DNA from: Rhodospirillales bacterium BBD 1991-14 | GTDB lineage: Bacteria > Pseudomonadota > Alphaproteobacteria > Kiloniellales > Kiloniellaceae | Assembly (NCBI GenBank): GCA_001657395.1 | Contig: LYSY01000001.1 | Span: 744,001 to 808,000, forward strand | Direction: 5' to 3' | Length of the DNA: 64,000 bases | Shown here: positions 50,979 to 63,541 of the stretch, piece after piece | How positions within the stretch are numbered: the stretch's first letter is position 1 | Layout of the letters: every line of letters starts with the position of its first letter | Position numbers and translations under genes: made by a program | Notes under the pieces: model-generated | Database searches by the model: none | Seen by the model: only the letters and a program-made list of their open reading frames with translations | What the model was told of the DNA's origin: nothing

Positions 50979-52511
50979 CTACCGCGACGGCCAGAGGCCG
51001 GCCAGCAGCGGGCCCTCGGCGCTGGCAAGCGCAAGCTGATAGTTCTCGACCAGGCGCTCGACCGAGGGCGCCATCACATCGATGAAGGAGGCGGGATAGA
51101 TCCCCATCCACAGCACGAGGATGATCAGCGGCGCAAAGACCGCCTTTTCCCGCCAGTCCATATCCAGGATCGACTTCAGGTCGTCCTTGGTGATCTTGCC
51201 GAAGATGATCCGCCGGTACAGGTAGAGCATGTAGGCGGCGCCCAGCACCATGCCGGTGGCGGCCAGCAGCGCCACCCAGGTGTTGACCTGGAAGGCCCCG
51301 ACCAGCACCAGGAACTCGCCGACGAAGCCGCTGGTCCCCGGAAGGCCAACCGAGGCCAGCATGAAGAGCATGAAGACCAGGGCATAGGCGGGCATGCGCT
51401 CGACCAGGCCGTCATAGCGCTCGATCAGGCGTGTATGCATACGGTCGTAAACAACACCGACGATGAGGAAGAGCGCGGCGGAGACGATGCCGTGGGAGAG
51501 CATCTGGAAGATCGCGCCCTCGATGCCCTGCTGATTGGCAACGAAGATGCCGATGGTCACGAAACCCATGTGGGCAACCGAGGAATAGGCGATCAGCTTC
51601 TTCATGTCCTCCTGGGCCAGCGCCACGAGGGAGGTGTAGATCACCGCGACGACCGAGAGGCCGAAGACCAGGGGGGCAAAGAAGTCGGATGCGAGCGGCA
51701 TCATCGGCAGCGAGAAGCGAATGAACCCGTAGCCGCCCATTTTCAAGAGCACGCCCGCCAGGATGACCGAACCGGCCGTCGGGGCTTCCACGTGGGCATC
51801 CGGCAGCCAGGTATGAACCGGCCACATCGGGATCTTCACCGCAAAGGAGGCGAAGAAGGCCAGCCACAACCAGGCCTGCATGGAGGCCGGGAAGCCGTGG
51901 GCCAGAAGCGTCGGGATGTCGGTGGTGCCGGCATCGAAGTACATGGCGAGAATCGCCAGGAGCATCAGCACCGACCCCAGCAGGGTGTAGAGAAAGAACT
52001 TGAAGGCCGCATAGACCCGCCGGCCGCCGCCCCAGATGCCGATGATCAGGAACATCGGGATCAGCACGCCTTCGAAGAAGATGTAGAAGACGACGAGATC
52101 GAGCGCGCAGAACATGCCCACCATCAGCGTCTCGAGCACGAGGAAGGCGACCATGTACTCCTTCACCCGCGTCTGGATGGCGTTCCAGCTGGCCAGCACG
52201 CAGAGCGGCGTCAGCAGCGTGGAGAGCAGGACGAACATCATCGAGATGCCGTCGACGCCCATGTGGTAGCTGATGTTGAAGGCCGGGATCCAGTCGACCC
52301 GCTCGACAAACTGGAAGTCGGCCGAGTTGCGGTCGAACTCGGTCCACAGGAAGAGCGAGACGACGAAGGTGACGAAGGATGTCCAGAGCGCCATGTAGCG
52401 GGCGTTCTTCGCCACCACGGCCTCGTCCTCGTGACGCCCGATCAGAAGAATGATGAGCGCCCCCGCCAGCGGCAGAAAGGTGATCGTCGAAAGAAGCGGC
52501 CAGCCCGTCAT
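50979..52511 (-). CDS. nuoM: NADH-quinone oxidoreductase subunit M
   Basis: The 510-residue antiporter-like membrane subunit of complex I. Typical pieces: [19 protein letters not shown], the essential Glu region [40 protein letters not shown] and [18 protein letters not shown]. It lies 7 bp after nuoL and 9 bp before nuoN. Long open frames on the plus strand across this gene and nuoN are codon-bias shadows. Confidence 0.97.
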   Translation of the reverse strand: MTGWPLLSTITFLPLAGALIILLIGRHEDEAVVAKNARYMALWTSFVTFVVSLFLWTEFDRNSADFQFVERVDWIPAFNISYHMGVDGISMMFVLLSTLLTPLCVLASWNAIQTRVKEYMVAFLVLETLMVGMFCALDLVVFYIFFEGVLIPMFLIIGIWGGGRRVYAAFKFFLYTLLGSVLMLLAILAMYFDAGTTDIPTLLAHGFPASMQAWLWLAFFASFAVKIPMWPVHTWLPDAHVEAPTAGSVILAGVLLKMGGYGFIRFSLPMMPLASDFFAPLVFGLSVVAVIYTSLVALAQEDMKKLIAYSSVAHMGFVTIGIFVANQQGIEGAIFQMLSHGIVSAALFLIVGVVYDRMHTRLIERYDGLVERMPAYALVFMLFMLASVGLPGTSGFVGEFLVLVGAFQVNTWVALLAATGMVLGAAYMLYLYRRIIFGKITKDDLKSILDMDWREKAVFAPLIILVLWMGIYPASFIDVMAPSVERLVENYQLALASAEGPLLAGLWPSR

Positions 52512-52518
52512 CGTATGA

Positions 52519-54468
52519 TCACCCCAACTGACTCAAGACGTACCAGGTGACCAGGATCACGACCCCGATCAGCATGGCGAAGGCATAGTGGTAGACGTAG
52601 CCGCTCTGCAGCAGCGAAGCGCGGCGCGCGAGGTTGCGGGTCGTCGCCGCGATGCCGTCGGGGCCAAATCCGTCGATGATGGCCCCGTCCCCGCCCTTCC
52701 AGAGGCCGAAACCGATCAGCCGTGCCGGGCGCACGAAAACCCGATCGAAGAGCTCGTCGAAGTACCACTTGTTGAAGGAGAAGAGATAGAGCGGCCGCAG
52801 CGAACGCGCCAGTTGACCGGGCAGTTCCGGCGAACGGATGTACATCAGCCAGGCAATGGCGATGCCGATGAGACCGGCCACCAGCGGTGAGGCCTTCACC
52901 CAGAAGGGCACGTGATGCGCCTCTTCCACCGTGTTGTTGCCCGGCAGCACCAGCAGGGACTCGCCCCAGAAGGCCTCCATCCCGTCGCCGACGAAGAAGT
53001 AGTACATCCCGCCGCCGGCGATCACCGCGCCCAGCGCCAGGAAGTAGAGCGGCATCAGCATGACCTGCGGCGATTCGTGGATATGGCTCATCACTTCCTG
53101 GGAGGCGCGTGGCTTGCCGTGGAAGGTCATGAACATCAGGCGGCAGGAATAGAAGGCCGTCATGGCGGCGGCAGACACGCCGACGATGAAGGCGAAGGTG
53201 CCGTGGCCGGAGTGATCGGCATAGGCCGCCTCCACCACGATGTCCTTTGAGAAGAAGCCGGCAAAGCCGATCGGTGTTCCCGGAATGCCGATCCCGAGCA
53301 GCGACAGCGTGCCGATCCACATCAGGATGTAGGTCATGGGGATCATCTTGTAGATGCCGCCCATCTTGCGCATGTCCTGCTCGTCGGACATGGCGTGGAT
53401 GACCGAACCGGCGCCGAGGAACAGCAGCGCCTTGAAGAACGCATGGGTCATCAGGTGGAAAATCGCCGCCGAGTAGGCCGAGACGCCGATGGCGAAAAAC
53501 ATGTAGCCGAGCTGCGAGCAGGTCGAATAGGCGATGACCCGCTTGATGTCGTTCTGGGTCAGGCCGACGCTGGCGGCGAAGAACGCGGTCAGCGCGCCGA
53601 TGTAGGTGACCAGCTCGAGCGCGGTGGGCGAATACTCGAACATGGGCGACAGCCGCGCCACCATGAAGACACCGGCGGTGACCATGGTGGCGGCATGGAT
53701 CAGGGCGGAGACCGGGGTCGGGCCCTCCATCGCATCCGGCAGCCAGGTGTGCAGCCCGAGCTGCGCCGACTTGCCCATGGCACCGATGAACAGAAGAATG
53801 CAGATGATCGTCAGCGCGTGGCCCTCGATGCCGAAGGCGACGAACTGGGCATCCGCCATGCCTGGCACGGCGGCGAAGACCTCGTCGAAGCCGGCGGCGC
53901 CGAAGAGCACGAAGGCGCCGCAGATGCCGAGCGCGAAGCCGACGTCGCCGACACGGTTCACCAGGAAGGCCTTGATGGCCGCCGCGCAGGCGCTGGGCCG
54001 CTCGTACCAGAAACCGATCAGCAGATAGGACGCCAGACCGACACCTTCCCAGCCGAAGAACATCTGCAGGAAGTTATCGGCCGTCACCAGCATGAGCATG
54101 AAGAAGGTGAAGAGGCTCAGGTAGGCGAAGAACCGCGGCTTGGCCTTGTCGTGCGACATGTAGCCAACGGAGTAGATGTGCACCATGGAAGAAACCCAGG
54201 TGACAACCACCAGCATGACCGCCGTCAGGGTGTCGACCCGCAGTGCCCAGCTCACCTCGAAGCTGCCGGAGTCGATCCAGGTGAAGAGTTCCGTGGTGCG
54301 CGCGTTGCCGGCGATGGCGACATCGTAGAAGACGATGCCGGAGAGGATCGCCGAGATCACCAGCAGGCCGCAGGTGACCAGCATGGAGATCCGGTCGCCG
54401 ATCCAGGCACCGAAGAAACCGGCAATGATTGCGCCCAGGAGGGGCAGCAGGACGATGAGTTGATCCAT
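52519..54468 (-). CDS. nuoL: NADH-quinone oxidoreductase subunit L
   Basis: At 649 residues the largest membrane subunit of complex I, distal in the arm. The antiporter core ([58 protein letters not shown]) is followed by the long amphipathic lateral helix and a final TM anchor. It sits 10 bp after nuoK. Confidence 0.97.
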   Translation of the reverse strand: MDQLIVLLPLLGAIIAGFFGAWIGDRISMLVTCGLLVISAILSGIVFYDVAIAGNARTTELFTWIDSGSFEVSWALRVDTLTAVMLVVVTWVSSMVHIYSVGYMSHDKAKPRFFAYLSLFTFFMLMLVTADNFLQMFFGWEGVGLASYLLIGFWYERPSACAAAIKAFLVNRVGDVGFALGICGAFVLFGAAGFDEVFAAVPGMADAQFVAFGIEGHALTIICILLFIGAMGKSAQLGLHTWLPDAMEGPTPVSALIHAATMVTAGVFMVARLSPMFEYSPTALELVTYIGALTAFFAASVGLTQNDIKRVIAYSTCSQLGYMFFAIGVSAYSAAIFHLMTHAFFKALLFLGAGSVIHAMSDEQDMRKMGGIYKMIPMTYILMWIGTLSLLGIGIPGTPIGFAGFFSKDIVVEAAYADHSGHGTFAFIVGVSAAAMTAFYSCRLMFMTFHGKPRASQEVMSHIHESPQVMLMPLYFLALGAVIAGGGMYYFFVGDGMEAFWGESLLVLPGNNTVEEAHHVPFWVKASPLVAGLIGIAIAWLMYIRSPELPGQLARSLRPLYLFSFNKWYFDELFDRVFVRPARLIGFGLWKGGDGAIIDGFGPDGIAATTRNLARRASLLQSGYVYHYAFAMLIGVVILVTWYVLSQLG

Positions 54469-54478
54469 GGCCCCTGCC

Positions 54479-54790
54479 CTAACCCTTCATCATGTTGATG
54501 TCTTCGACCTCGATGGAACCGCGGTTGCGGAAGTAGACCACGAGGATGGCCAGGCCGATGGCGGCCTCCGCCGCAGCGACAGTCAGGACGAACATGGCGA
54601 AGACCTGCCCCACCAGATCCTGCAGGTGGGTCGAGAAGGCAACGAGGTTGATGTTGACCGCCAGCAGCATCAGTTCGATGGACATGAGGATGATGATGAC
54701 GTTCTTGCGGTTCAGAAAGATGCCGAAAATCCCCAGGGTGAAGAGGATAGCGGCGACGGTCAGATAGTGGCCAAGCCCGATTTCCAGCAT
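54479..54790 (-). CDS. nuoK: NADH-quinone oxidoreductase subunit K
   Basis: A 103-residue membrane subunit with three TM segments (about 3-22, 28-48, 60-84). The conserved membrane Glu residues are in [20 protein letters not shown] and [16 protein letters not shown], part of the proton path next to NuoA, NuoJ and NuoH. It lies 4 bp after nuoJ. Confidence 0.96.
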   Translation of the reverse strand: MLEIGLGHYLTVAAILFTLGIFGIFLNRKNVIIILMSIELMLLAVNINLVAFSTHLQDLVGQVFAMFVLTVAAAEAAIGLAILVVYFRNRGSIEVEDINMMKG

Positions 54791-54794
54791 CCGC

Positions 54795-55409
54795 CTAGAC
54801 CCCGCTGCCTGTCGGAATCTGCTTCACCTCGACCGCTTCCTCGCGGGTACGACCGGTCTGCGCGGCGATGGACTGGCGGCGCACGCCTTCGCGCTGACGC
54901 AGCGTGAGGACGATGGCACCGATCATCGCCACCAGCAGGATGAGGCCGGCCGCCTGGAACAGGTAGACGTACTCGGTGTAGATGACGTTGCCCAGGGCCC
55001 GGGTGTTGTGCAGCTCGCCCGCCGGGGCGGCCGGAACGGCGGCAAGGGTCTCGGCCTCCGGCGCCACCACCCAGGCGGCGCCGACCAGGACGAGTTCCGC
55101 CAGGAGGATCAGCCCGATCATCGCCCCCAGCGGGAGATACTGCATGAAGCCTTCGCGCATCTGCACGAAGTTGATGTCCAGCATCATCACCACAAAGAGG
55201 AAGAGAACGGCGACGGCGCCCACGTAGACGACCACCAGGATCATGGCGAGGAACTCGGCCCCCATCAGCACGAAGAGGCCGGCCGAGTTGAAGAACGCCA
55301 GAATCAGGAAGAGAACGGAGTGCACCGGGTTGCGCGAGGTGATCACCATCACGCCGGCAGCCACGGTGACGGCCGCAAAGAGGTAGAAGGCCAGGCCCTG
55401 CAGGATCAT
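54795..55409 (-). CDS. nuoJ: NADH-quinone oxidoreductase subunit J
   Basis: A 204-residue membrane subunit with five predicted TM segments. The pi-bulge TM3 region reads [20 protein letters not shown], conserved in the complex I coupling site. The C-terminus is a soluble tail of about 35 residues. It follows nuoI after a 110-bp gap, the widest in the operon; I see no gene or clear promoter there. Confidence 0.95.
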   Translation of the reverse strand: MILQGLAFYLFAAVTVAAGVMVITSRNPVHSVLFLILAFFNSAGLFVLMGAEFLAMILVVVYVGAVAVLFLFVVMMLDINFVQMREGFMQYLPLGAMIGLILLAELVLVGAAWVVAPEAETLAAVPAAPAGELHNTRALGNVIYTEYVYLFQAAGLILLVAMIGAIVLTLRQREGVRRQSIAAQTGRTREEAVEVKQIPTGSGV

Positions 55410-55519
55410 CGCCGGCCTCCTTCCGCCATCGCCCTGGGGCTCCCGCCCAGGGCACTCGCTACTGCGCGCAAGCTACTTCCCCCAATCACATGCCCATTCG
55501 ATGCGCCCCAGGCCGCGTC

Positions 55520-56008
55520 TTAGCGGTACGGCGCATCCAATTCAAGGTTCTGGGCGATCTCGGTTTCCCAACGATCGCCGTTATCCAGCAGCTTTTCCTT
55601 GTTGTAGAAGAGCTCCTCGCGGGTTTCCGCCGCGAACTCGAAGTTCGGCCCCTCCACAATAGCATCCACCGGGCAGGCTTCCTGACAGAAGCCGCAGTAG
55701 ATGCACTTGGTCATATCGATGTCGTAGCGCGTCGTGCGCCGGCTCCCGTCGGCGCGCGGCTCGGCCTCGATGGTGATGGCCTGCGCCGGACAGATCGCCT
55801 CGCAGAGCTTGCAGGCGATGCAGCGCTCTTCGCCGTTGGCATAGCGCCGCAGCGCATGCTCGCCGCGGAACCGCGGGCTCAGCGGCCCCTTCTCGTGCGG
55901 ATAATTCAAGGTCACCTTCGGCTTGAAAAAGTACCGAAGCGTCAATGACATGCCTGAGACCAGCTCGCTGAGCAAAAGGCTCTTCAGGCCACGCTCCATC
56001 ATGCCCAT
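55520..56008 (-). CDS. nuoI: NADH-quinone oxidoreductase subunit I
   Basis: The 162-residue ferredoxin-like subunit holds clusters N6a and N6b in the connecting arm. Two 4Fe-4S motifs are intact: [16 protein letters not shown] and [16 protein letters not shown]. The N-terminal amphipathic helix that anchors it to the membrane arm is present. It lies 70 bp after nuoH. Confidence 0.97.
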   Translation of the reverse strand: MGMMERGLKSLLLSELVSGMSLTLRYFFKPKVTLNYPHEKGPLSPRFRGEHALRRYANGEERCIACKLCEAICPAQAITIEAEPRADGSRRTTRYDIDMTKCIYCGFCQEACPVDAIVEGPNFEFAAETREELFYNKEKLLDNGDRWETEIAQNLELDAPYR

Positions 56009-56078
56009 GTCGTTGCTCCTGCCATCATGGCGTGATCACTGTCGGCGCGCCGCGGGCCGGCTCTTTCACATCCGCCTC

Positions 56079-57119
56079 TCACGACTGGGGCACCAGATCG
56101 AAGGTGATGAGCACACCCGCGGTCAGAACCACCCAGAACAGCGAGAAAGGCAGAAACACCTTCCAGCCCAGGCGCATCAGTTGGTCGTAGCGGTAGCGCG
56201 GGAAAGTCGCCCGCACCCAGAGGAAACAGAACAGAACGAAGGCGATCTTCAGGGCCAGCCAGATCGGCCCGGGAATCCAGTTGAAGGGCGCGATATCGAA
56301 CGGCGGCAGCCAGCCGCCGAGGAAGAGGATCGCCGTCATCGCGCTCATCAGGATCATGTTGGCGTACTCGCCGAGGAAGAAGAGCGCGAAGCTCATGGAG
56401 GAGTATTCCACCATGAAGCCCGCCACCAGCTCCGACTCGCCTTCCGGCAGGTCGAAGGGGGAGCGGTTGGTCTCGGCCAGGACCGAGATGAAGAAGATGA
56501 CGAACATCGGGAACATCGGCAGCCAGAACCAGCTGAAGATCCCGTAGGCCCCGTCCTGGGCGCGCACGATCTCGGTGAGATTGAGCGAGCCCACCAGCAG
56601 CAGCACGGTGATGATGACGAAGCCCATGGAGACCTCGTAGGACACCATCTGCGCCGCCGAGCGCAGGGCGCCGAGGAAGGGGTACTTCGAGTTGGAGGCC
56701 CAGCCCGCCATGATGACGCCGTAGACGCCGAGCGACGAGATCGCGAAGAGGTAGAGAATCCCGACGTTGATGTCGGCCAATACCAGGCCGTAGTCGAAGG
56801 GGATCACCGCCCAGCCGATCAGCGCCAGGATGAAGGTCAGCATGGGCGCCATCAGGAAGACGATCCGGTTGGCGCCGGACGGCAGGATCGTTTCCTTGAA
56901 CAGCAGCTTCACCGCATCGGCGATGGGCTGCAGCAGACCGAAGGGACCGACGACATTGGGCCCCTTGCGCAGCTGCATGGCGGCGATGACCTTGCGCTCC
57001 GCATAGGTCAGGTAGGCCACGCCCAGCAACAGCGGCACCAGAATCGCCACGATCTTGCCGAGCATGAAAATGCCCTGGCCGAGCGGATCGGTGGTGAGGA
57101 ATTGCATCAGCTCAGCCAT
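56079..57119 (-). CDS. nuoH: NADH-quinone oxidoreductase subunit H
   Basis: The 346-residue, eight-helix subunit forms the quinone chamber with NuoB and NuoD. Signatures: [39 protein letters not shown], and [20 protein letters not shown] with the conserved acidic E-channel residues. Its start overlaps the nuoG stop by 8 bp. Confidence 0.97.
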   Translation of the reverse strand: MAELMQFLTTDPLGQGIFMLGKIVAILVPLLLGVAYLTYAERKVIAAMQLRKGPNVVGPFGLLQPIADAVKLLFKETILPSGANRIVFLMAPMLTFILALIGWAVIPFDYGLVLADINVGILYLFAISSLGVYGVIMAGWASNSKYPFLGALRSAAQMVSYEVSMGFVIITVLLLVGSLNLTEIVRAQDGAYGIFSWFWLPMFPMFVIFFISVLAETNRSPFDLPEGESELVAGFMVEYSSMSFALFFLGEYANMILMSAMTAILFLGGWLPPFDIAPFNWIPGPIWLALKIAFVLFCFLWVRATFPRYRYDQLMRLGWKVFLPFSLFWVVLTAGVLITFDLVPQS

Positions 57120-59190
57120 GGGTCCCGGTCGCCTCCCCCTTGGCGCCCAGACCGAAGGCCTCGGTGCATTCGGCCATGGTCTCCGACGCCCGGCTGATCG
57201 GGTCGGTCATGTAGAAGTTGCCGATCGGCGAGACGAAGGGCTCGCTGCCCATCGCACCGGCCTGCCCGAAGTCGCCCCAGGCCGCGGGCTCGATCTGATC
57301 GATGGCCGCGAAGAGCGGGTTGGCCTCGATCAGGGCCTGACGCAGTTCACCCAGATTGTCGTAGGGCAGGCGCTGGCCGAGCGCTTCGGAAAGCGCGCGC
57401 AGGATCGTCCAGTCCTCCCGCGCCTCTCCGGGCGGGAAGCTGGCCAGGCGCGCGAGCTGGACGCGCCCTTCGGTGTTCACGTAGGTGGCGTTCTTTTCGG
57501 GATAGGCTGCGCCCGGAAGAATCACGTCGGCACGATGAGCCCCGGCATCGCCGTGATGACCCTGGTAGATCACGAAGGGACCCCCGCCCGGACGGCCGAG
57601 GCGGTTCATGTCGATCTCGTCGGCCCCCAGCAGATAGACGGCGGCAATGGTGCCGTCGGATGCCCCCTGAAGGATGCCCTCCAGGTCGCGGCCGCCAGAG
57701 CCAGGCAGGAAGCCGAGGTCGAGGCCGGCCACGCGCCCGGCCGCATTGTGCAAGACGTTGAAGCCGTTCCAGCCCTCGCCGACCATGCCGAAGCGTTCGG
57801 CCAGCTTGCGGGCTGTCGCAAGGACCGCTGCGCCGTCGTCGCGCGCCAGAGCACCCATCCCGAGGATCAGCATCGGCCGCTCGGCCTTTTCGAGGACCTC
57901 GGCGAACGCGCCGCGTCCCTCGGCAAGCTCGGCCAGGCTGTCGGGGCCGGCGCCAAGATAGTCGTAAGGGAAGGTCAGGTCGACCCGCTGGCCGATGAGG
58001 CCCGCCTTGACCCCGCCTTGCAGGAAGCGCTTGCGCAGCCGCGCATTGACCATGGCCGCTTCCCAGCGCGGATTGGTGCCGATCAGCAGCACCGCGTCGG
58101 CCTGCTCGATCCCGGCGATGGTGGTGTTGAAGAGGTAACCGGCACGGCTCGATGCATCGAGCTTCGCGCCGTCCTGGCGGCAGTCCAGGTTCTGCGAGCC
58201 GAGGCCGGTCATGAGCTGCTTCAGCGCGAACATGGACTCGGCATCGCAAAGGTCGCCGGCGACCGCGGCGATCTTGCCGCCGTCCAGGCCCTTCAGGCGC
58301 TCGGAAATCGCCCTGAAGGCCTCCGCCCAGGAAACCGCCTCCAGGCGTCCCTCGCCGTTGCGCAGATAAGGACGGTCAAGCCGCTGCCGGGCCAGCCCGT
58401 CGCAGGCATGGCGCGTCTTGTCGGAGATCCACTCCTCGTTGATGTCCTCGTGCAGCCGCGGCAGGACGCGCATCACTTCGCGCCCGCGGGTGTCGATGCG
58501 CACGTTCGATCCGACGGCATCCATGACGTCGATGGAATCGGTCTTGCGCAGCTCCCAGGGCCGCGCCGAAAAGGCGTAGGGCCGGGACGTCAGGGCGCCG
58601 ACCGGGCAGACGTCGACCATGTTGCCCGAAAGCTCGGAATTGACGGCCTTCTCCAGCGTCGTGATCTCGGCATGTTCGCCCCGGTTCACCAGCCCGATCT
58701 CCTCGACGCCGGCCACCTCGGTGGCGAAGCGCACACAGCGCGTGCACTGGATGCAGCGCGTCATGATGGTCTTGATGAGCGGGCCCATGTACTTCTCGGT
58801 GACCGCGCGCTTGTTCTCCTGATAGCGGCTGCGGTCGAAGCCGTAGGCCATGGCCTGGTCCTGCAGGTCGCACTCCCCGCCCTGATCACAGATCGGGCAG
58901 TCGAGCGGGTGATTGATCAGCAGGAACTCCATCACGCCGTTGCGCGCCTTGCGGACGGTGTCCGTGTTGGTCTTGATGACCATGCCTTCGCCCACCGGCA
59001 TGGCACAGGACGCAATCGGCTTGGGCGCGCGTTCCATCTCAACCAGGCACATGCGGCAGTTCCCCGCGACCGAAAGACGGTCGTGGTAACAGAATCGCGG
59101 AATCTCGACGCCGGCAAGCTCGCAGGCCTGCAGCACGGTGAGACCGTCTGCGACCTCGATTTCCTTGCCGTCGATCGTCAGCTTCGGCAT
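57112..59190 (-). CDS. nuoG: NADH-quinone oxidoreductase subunit G
   Basis: At 692 residues the largest peripheral-arm subunit, with a molybdopterin-oxidoreductase fold but no cofactor. N-terminal 2Fe-2S ([15 protein letters not shown]), the His-Cys3 cluster ([16 protein letters not shown]) and 4Fe-4S ([15 protein letters not shown]) motifs are clear. The ATG at 59190 gives [16 protein letters not shown]; the frame is open further upstream. It starts 10 bp after nuoF. Confidence 0.96.
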   Translation of the reverse strand: MPKLTIDGKEIEVADGLTVLQACELAGVEIPRFCYHDRLSVAGNCRMCLVEMERAPKPIASCAMPVGEGMVIKTNTDTVRKARNGVMEFLLINHPLDCPICDQGGECDLQDQAMAYGFDRSRYQENKRAVTEKYMGPLIKTIMTRCIQCTRCVRFATEVAGVEEIGLVNRGEHAEITTLEKAVNSELSGNMVDVCPVGALTSRPYAFSARPWELRKTDSIDVMDAVGSNVRIDTRGREVMRVLPRLHEDINEEWISDKTRHACDGLARQRLDRPYLRNGEGRLEAVSWAEAFRAISERLKGLDGGKIAAVAGDLCDAESMFALKQLMTGLGSQNLDCRQDGAKLDASSRAGYLFNTTIAGIEQADAVLLIGTNPRWEAAMVNARLRKRFLQGGVKAGLIGQRVDLTFPYDYLGAGPDSLAELAEGRGAFAEVLEKAERPMLILGMGALARDDGAAVLATARKLAERFGMVGEGWNGFNVLHNAAGRVAGLDLGFLPGSGGRDLEGILQGASDGTIAAVYLLGADEIDMNRLGRPGGGPFVIYQGHHGDAGAHRADVILPGAAYPEKNATYVNTEGRVQLARLASFPPGEAREDWTILRALSEALGQRLPYDNLGELRQALIEANPLFAAIDQIEPAAWGDFGQAGAMGSEPFVSPIGNFYMTDPISRASETMAECTEAFGLGAKGEATGTHG

Positions 59191-59200
59191 TGCTCTTCCC

Positions 59201-60487
59201 CTACTCCGCCGCCTGCTGGGTTTTCTTGAAATCCAGGATGCGCCGCTCGACTTCCGGTCGGAAGTGACGCAGCAGGCCCTGGATCGGCCAGGCCGCCGCA
59301 TCGCCCAGTGCGCAGATCGTATGTCCCTCGACCTGATAGGTCACGTCCAGGAGCGTGTCGATCTCTTCGACTTCCGCATCGCCGCGGATCATGCGGGTCA
59401 TCACCCGGTACATCCAGCCCGTCCCTTCGCGGCAGGGCGTACACTGGCCGCAGCTTTCGTGCATGTAGAAGTGCGACAGGCGGGCAATGGCCGCCACGAT
59501 GTCGGTCGACTTGTCCATGACGATGACGGCGGCGGTTCCGAGGCCCGACTGCGCTTCGCGCAGCGAGTCGAAATCCATCAGGATGGTGCTGCAGGTGCTG
59601 GCCGGCAGGCAGGGAACGGAGGAGCCGCCGGGAATCACCGCCAGCAGATTGTCCCAGCCTCCGGTCACGCCGCCGGCATGTTTCTCGATGAGCTCCTTCA
59701 TCGGGATGCCCATCTCCTCCTCCACATTCAACGGCTTGTTCACGTGGCCGGAGATGCTGAAGATCTTGGTGCCGGTATTGTTCGGGCGGCCGAGCCCGGT
59801 CCACCACTCCACCCCGCGGCGCAGGATCTCCGGCACCACGGCGATGGTTTCGACGTTGTTGACGGTTGTGGGGCAGCCGTAGAGGCCGACGGCCGCCGGG
59901 AATGGCGGTTTCAGGCGCGGCTGGCCCTTCTTGCCTTCCAGGCTTTCCAGCAGCGCCGTCTCCTCGCCGCAGATGTAAGCACCGGCGCCGCGATGGAGAT
60001 AAATGTCATAGTCATAGCCGCTGCCGGCGGCGTTCTTGCCGATCAGCCCGGCCTCATAGGCCTCGTCGATGGCCTTCTGAACCTGGGAGCCCTCGTGGAA
60101 GTACTCGCCGCGGATGTAGATGTAGCAGGCCTTGGCCCCCATGGCGAAGCCGGCCACCAGACAGCCTTCGAGGAGGCGGTGCGGATCGTTGCGCAGGATC
60201 TCCCGGTCCTTGCAGGAGCCCGGCTCGGACTCGTCCGCGTTGACCACCAGATATGCGGGACGGCCGCCGCTCTCCTTGGGCATGAAAGACCACTTGAGGC
60301 CGGCCGGGAAGCCGGCGCCGCCGCGCCCGCGCAGGCCCGACTCCTTCACCATCTCGATGATGTTTTCGCGGCCCAGTTCCACCAGCTTCTTGGTGTTGTC
60401 CCAGACGCCGCGCTTGCGGGCACCGGCAAGGCTCCAGTCGTCCTGGCCGTAGAGGTTGGTGAAGATGCGGTCCTTATCGCTCAGCAT
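59201..60487 (-). CDS. nuoF: NADH-quinone oxidoreductase subunit F
   Basis: The 428-residue subunit binds NADH, FMN and the N3 4Fe-4S cluster at the tip of complex I. Motifs: [16 protein letters not shown] (nucleotide loop), [43 protein letters not shown], and the cluster [12 protein letters not shown]. The true start is [14 protein letters not shown] at 60487, overlapping the nuoE stop by one base, although the frame is open far upstream. Confidence 0.97.
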   Translation of the reverse strand: MLSDKDRIFTNLYGQDDWSLAGARKRGVWDNTKKLVELGRENIIEMVKESGLRGRGGAGFPAGLKWSFMPKESGGRPAYLVVNADESEPGSCKDREILRNDPHRLLEGCLVAGFAMGAKACYIYIRGEYFHEGSQVQKAIDEAYEAGLIGKNAAGSGYDYDIYLHRGAGAYICGEETALLESLEGKKGQPRLKPPFPAAVGLYGCPTTVNNVETIAVVPEILRRGVEWWTGLGRPNNTGTKIFSISGHVNKPLNVEEEMGIPMKELIEKHAGGVTGGWDNLLAVIPGGSSVPCLPASTCSTILMDFDSLREAQSGLGTAAVIVMDKSTDIVAAIARLSHFYMHESCGQCTPCREGTGWMYRVMTRMIRGDAEVEEIDTLLDVTYQVEGHTICALGDAAAWPIQGLLRHFRPEVERRILDFKKTQQAAE

Positions 60488-61131
60488 CAGTCGGCCTCCC
60501 CCGGATTGGGCCCCGGATTGGCACCCGGATTGGCGGCATCCAGAAGGGTCTGCGGGCCGCCCTCGGGCGCCGAGCTCAGCCGCCCGGTCTGAGACCCGAC
60601 CGGCACGTCGTCTCCGGCGCGCAGTTGATCGATGATCTCGGCCATGCGTTCCGGCGTCAGGTCCTCGTAGTAGTGGTCGTTGATCTGAACCATCGGCGCG
60701 TTGGCGCAGGCGCCGAGACACTCGACCTCGATCACACTGAAGAGGCCGTCCTCGGAGACCTCGCGCAGCCCGACGCCCAGTTTCTTCTTGCAGGTCTCGG
60801 TGATCCCGTCGGAGCCGCGCAGCCAGCACGGCGTGGTCCGGCAGACCTGGATGAAGTACTTGCCGACCGGCTTCTCGTTGAACATCGAGTAGAAGCTGGC
60901 CACTTCGTGTGCGCGGATCGGCGCCACGTCCAGATAGTTGGCGACATACTCGATGGCCGGGACCGAGAGCCACCCGCCGTTCTGGCGCTGTGCCAGATCG
61001 AGCAGCGCGATCATTGCGCTGGACTGACGGCCCTCGGGGTAGCGGGCCATGATGGTCTTGGCGCGCTCGTCGTTCTCCGGCGTAAAGGCGAAGTCGGCGC
61101 TGTCGCCTGCGGGAAAGCTTGTCGTCCTCAT
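60487..61131 (-). CDS. nuoE: NADH-quinone oxidoreductase subunit E
   Basis: The 214-residue thioredoxin-like subunit carries 2Fe-2S cluster N1a. The four Cys are in [11 protein letters not shown] and [11 protein letters not shown]. The C-terminal tail (from about 180) is low complexity and ends in three Asn-Pro-Gly units. These come from a 12-bp repeat at 60501-60536, an unusual tail for NuoE. It overlaps nuoD by 4 bp. Confidence 0.96.
   Translation of the reverse strand: MRTTSFPAGDSADFAFTPENDERAKTIMARYPEGRQSSAMIALLDLAQRQNGGWLSVPAIEYVANYLDVAPIRAHEVASFYSMFNEKPVGKYFIQVCRTTPCWLRGSDGITETCKKKLGVGLREVSEDGLFSVIEVECLGACANAPMVQINDHYYEDLTPERMAEIIDQLRAGDDVPVGSQTGRLSSAPEGGPQTLLDAANPGANPGPNPGEAD
60501..60536. 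repeat. Three 12-bp repeats encoding the NuoE tail
   Basis: CCGGATTGGGCC, CCGGATTGGCAC, CCGGATTGGCGG in tandem. On minus they encode the Asn-Pro-Gly-Ala/Pro units just before the NuoE stop. Confidence 0.8.
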
Positions 61132-62306
61132 CGGTCCACCTCACCGAAGACGATGTCCATGGACCCCAGGATGGCAACGCTGTCGGCCAGCATGTGTCCC
61201 TTGCACATGTAGTCCATGGCCGCCAGATGCGCGAAGCCCGGCGCCCGGATCTTGCAGCGGTAGGGCCGGTTGGTGCCGTCGGACACCAGATAGACGGCGA
61301 ACTCGCCCTTCGGCGCCTCGACGGCGGCATAGGTGTCGCCCGGCGGCACGTGATAGCCTTCGGTATAGAGTTTGAAGTGATGGATCAGCGCTTCCATGGA
61401 GCGCTTCATCTCGCCGCGCTTGGGCGGCGTGATCTTGTGATCGGCGACCTGCACCGGCCCCACCGGCATCTTCTCGATGCACTGGCGCATGATCCTCAGG
61501 CTCTGGCGCATCTCCTCGATACGGACCAGATAGCGGTCGAAGCAGTCGCCGTTCTTGCCGACGGGAATGTCGAAGTCGAGATCCGCATAGCAGTCGTAAG
61601 GCTGCGACTTGCGCAGGTCCCACGGCACCCCGGAGCCCCGCAGCATGGCACCGGAGAAGCCCCAGTCCTCCGCCTCTTCGCGGGAGACGATGCCGATGTC
61701 GACGGTGCGCTGGCGGAAGATACGGTTCTCGGTCAGCAGACCCTCGATGTCGTCGATGACGCTGGGGAAGGTTTCGCAGAACGTTGCGATGTCCTCCAGC
61801 AGCCCGGCCGGCAGGTCCTGGTGCACGCCGCCCGGCCGGAAGTAGGCCGCGTGGAGGCGCGCGCCGCAGGCCCGCTCGTAGAACTCCATCAGCTTCTCGC
61901 GCTCTTCGAAGGCCCAGAGAATGGGGGTCATGGCGCCCACATCGATGGCGAAGGTGGTGATGTTCAGGAGGTGGTTGAGGATGCGCCCGATCTCGCAGTA
62001 GAGCACGCGGATGTACTGGCCGCGCAACGGCACCTCGATCCCCAGCAGGCGCTCGACGCCGAGAGCAAAAGCGTGCTCCTGGTTCATCGGCGCGACGTAG
62101 TCGAGCCGGTCGAAGTAGGGCACGGCCTGCAGATAGGTCTTGTACTCAATCAGCTTCTCGGTGCCCCGATGCAGCAGCCCGATGTGCGGATCGGCGCGCT
62201 CGATTATCTCGCCGTCCATCTCCAGGACCAGGCGCAACACGCCGTGGGCGGCAGGATGCTGTGGGCCGAAGTTGAGCGTCAGCGGCTTGATCTGGACTTC
62301 ACCCAT
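61128..62306 (-). CDS. nuoD: NADH-quinone oxidoreductase subunit D
   Basis: The 392-residue subunit lines the quinone-binding cavity with NuoB and is related to hydrogenase large subunits. Signatures: [20 protein letters not shown] with the quinone-site His, [32 protein letters not shown], and C-terminal [19 protein letters not shown]. It is 1 bp overlapped with nuoC (62306), and separate from it, not the NuoCD fusion of enterics. Confidence 0.97.
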   Translation of the reverse strand: MGEVQIKPLTLNFGPQHPAAHGVLRLVLEMDGEIIERADPHIGLLHRGTEKLIEYKTYLQAVPYFDRLDYVAPMNQEHAFALGVERLLGIEVPLRGQYIRVLYCEIGRILNHLLNITTFAIDVGAMTPILWAFEEREKLMEFYERACGARLHAAYFRPGGVHQDLPAGLLEDIATFCETFPSVIDDIEGLLTENRIFRQRTVDIGIVSREEAEDWGFSGAMLRGSGVPWDLRKSQPYDCYADLDFDIPVGKNGDCFDRYLVRIEEMRQSLRIMRQCIEKMPVGPVQVADHKITPPKRGEMKRSMEALIHHFKLYTEGYHVPPGDTYAAVEAPKGEFAVYLVSDGTNRPYRCKIRAPGFAHLAAMDYMCKGHMLADSVAILGSMDIVFGEVDR

Positions 62307-62929
62307 CAGGCGCCCTCCTCCTGGGTCTTCTCGGCCTCGGCCTTTTCATCGCCCGGCAGGCGCAGCATGCCCTCCCAGGGGCTGAGGAAGTCGAAGTGCC
62401 GGAACTCCTGCGGCAGTTTCACGGGCTCATAGACAACCCGCTTTTGCTGTTCGTCGTAGCGCACTTCCTTGAAGCCGGTAAGCGGGAAGTCCTTGCGCAG
62501 CGGATGTCCCTCGAAGCCGTAGTCGGTCAGAATGCGGCGCAGGTCGGGATGGCCGGCGAAGAACACTCCGAACATGTCCCAGGCCTCGCGCTCCAGCCAG
62601 ATCGCCGAGGAGAACACGCCCGCCACAGAGTCGACCGGGCTGCGCTCGTCCGTGGTCAGCTTGACGCGAATGCGCTGGTTCAGCTTCAGGGACAGCAGAT
62701 TGTAGACCAACTCCAAGCGGTCCGGCTGTTCCGGGCGGTCGACGGCCGTGATGTCCATAAGCTGCTTGAACTGACAGTTCTGGTCGTCGCGCAGAAGCGT
62801 CAGCACCTTTATCAGCGATGCCCGGGTGGTCAGCAGATTCAACTGACCGTGCCCGATCTCCTGACCCTCCAGGTCATCGGCCAGGGCCGTCGAAAGGTAT
62901 TCGCCAAGATCCCGCAGCGCTTCGATCAT
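62306..62929 (-). CDS. nuoC: NADH-quinone oxidoreductase subunit C
   Basis: The 207-residue 30-kDa subunit of the connecting arm. Signatures are [20 protein letters not shown] and the family motif [20 protein letters not shown], followed by [17 protein letters not shown]. It begins 42 bp after nuoB and shares one base with nuoD. Confidence 0.97.
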   Translation of the reverse strand: MIEALRDLGEYLSTALADDLEGQEIGHGQLNLLTTRASLIKVLTLLRDDQNCQFKQLMDITAVDRPEQPDRLELVYNLLSLKLNQRIRVKLTTDERSPVDSVAGVFSSAIWLEREAWDMFGVFFAGHPDLRRILTDYGFEGHPLRKDFPLTGFKEVRYDEQQKRVVYEPVKLPQEFRHFDFLSPWEGMLRLPGDEKAEAEKTQEEGA

Positions 62930-62971
62930 CGGACTTCGGCTCTTCCTCTTAAAGACAGTGTCGTCTGCCGC

Positions 62972-63541
62972 TCAGCGAACGATGGCTGCAGAGCGTTTGA
63001 TCTTCTTCTGCAGCTGAATGATGCCGTAGAGCAGCGCTTCGGCCGTCGGCGGGCAGCCCGGAACGTAGATGTCCACCGGCACGATCCGGTCGCAGCCCCG
63101 CACCACCGAGTAGGAGTAGTGGTAGTAGCCGCCGCCGTTGGCACAGGAGCCCATGGAAAGCACCCAGCGCGGCTCGGGCATCTGGTCGTAGACCTTGCGC
63201 AGCGCGGGGGCCATCTTGTTGGTGAGCGTTCCGGCAACGATCATCACGTCTGACTGCCGCGGGCTGGGGCGGAAGAACATGCCGAAACGGTCCAGGTCGT
63301 AGCGGCTGCAGGCGGTGTGCATCATCTCCACAGCGCAGCAGGCCAGCCCGAAGGTCATGGGCCAGAGAGACCCGGACTGGGCCCAGGCGGCCAGCTTGTC
63401 CATCTGCGCGACCACGAAACCCTTGTCGGAAATCTCCTCGGCAACCCGGCTGATCACGGCATCCTGTGCGGCCCCTGGGGCCAGGGGCGAGTCGCTGCGG
63501 GCAGCGGCGGCGGCGGAGGGGTCCAATCGCTCTACTCCCAT
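62972..63541 (-). CDS. nuoB: NADH-quinone oxidoreductase subunit B
   Basis: The 189-residue subunit carries the terminal 4Fe-4S cluster N2 that reduces quinone. The cluster Cys are in [23 protein letters not shown] and [14 protein letters not shown]. The ATG at 63541, with GGGAG 8 nt before it and overlapping the nuoA stop, is preferred to an in-frame GTG at 63562. The N-terminus has an Ala/Ser-rich stretch of about 35 residues before the conserved core. Confidence 0.96.
   Translation of the reverse strand: MGVERLDPSAAAAARSDSPLAPGAAQDAVISRVAEEISDKGFVVAQMDKLAAWAQSGSLWPMTFGLACCAVEMMHTACSRYDLDRFGMFFRPSPRQSDVMIVAGTLTNKMAPALRKVYDQMPEPRWVLSMGSCANGGGYYHYSYSVVRGCDRIVPVDIYVPGCPPTAEALLYGIIQLQKKIKRSAAIVR

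Noticed and set aside
49503-52550. A 1015-codon open frame on plus across nuoN and nuoM
   Set aside because: It is antisense to two clearly identified membrane subunits. It is rich in His, Gln, Asp and Arg with no domain pattern, as expected from the reverse complement of hydrophobic codons in GC-rich DNA.
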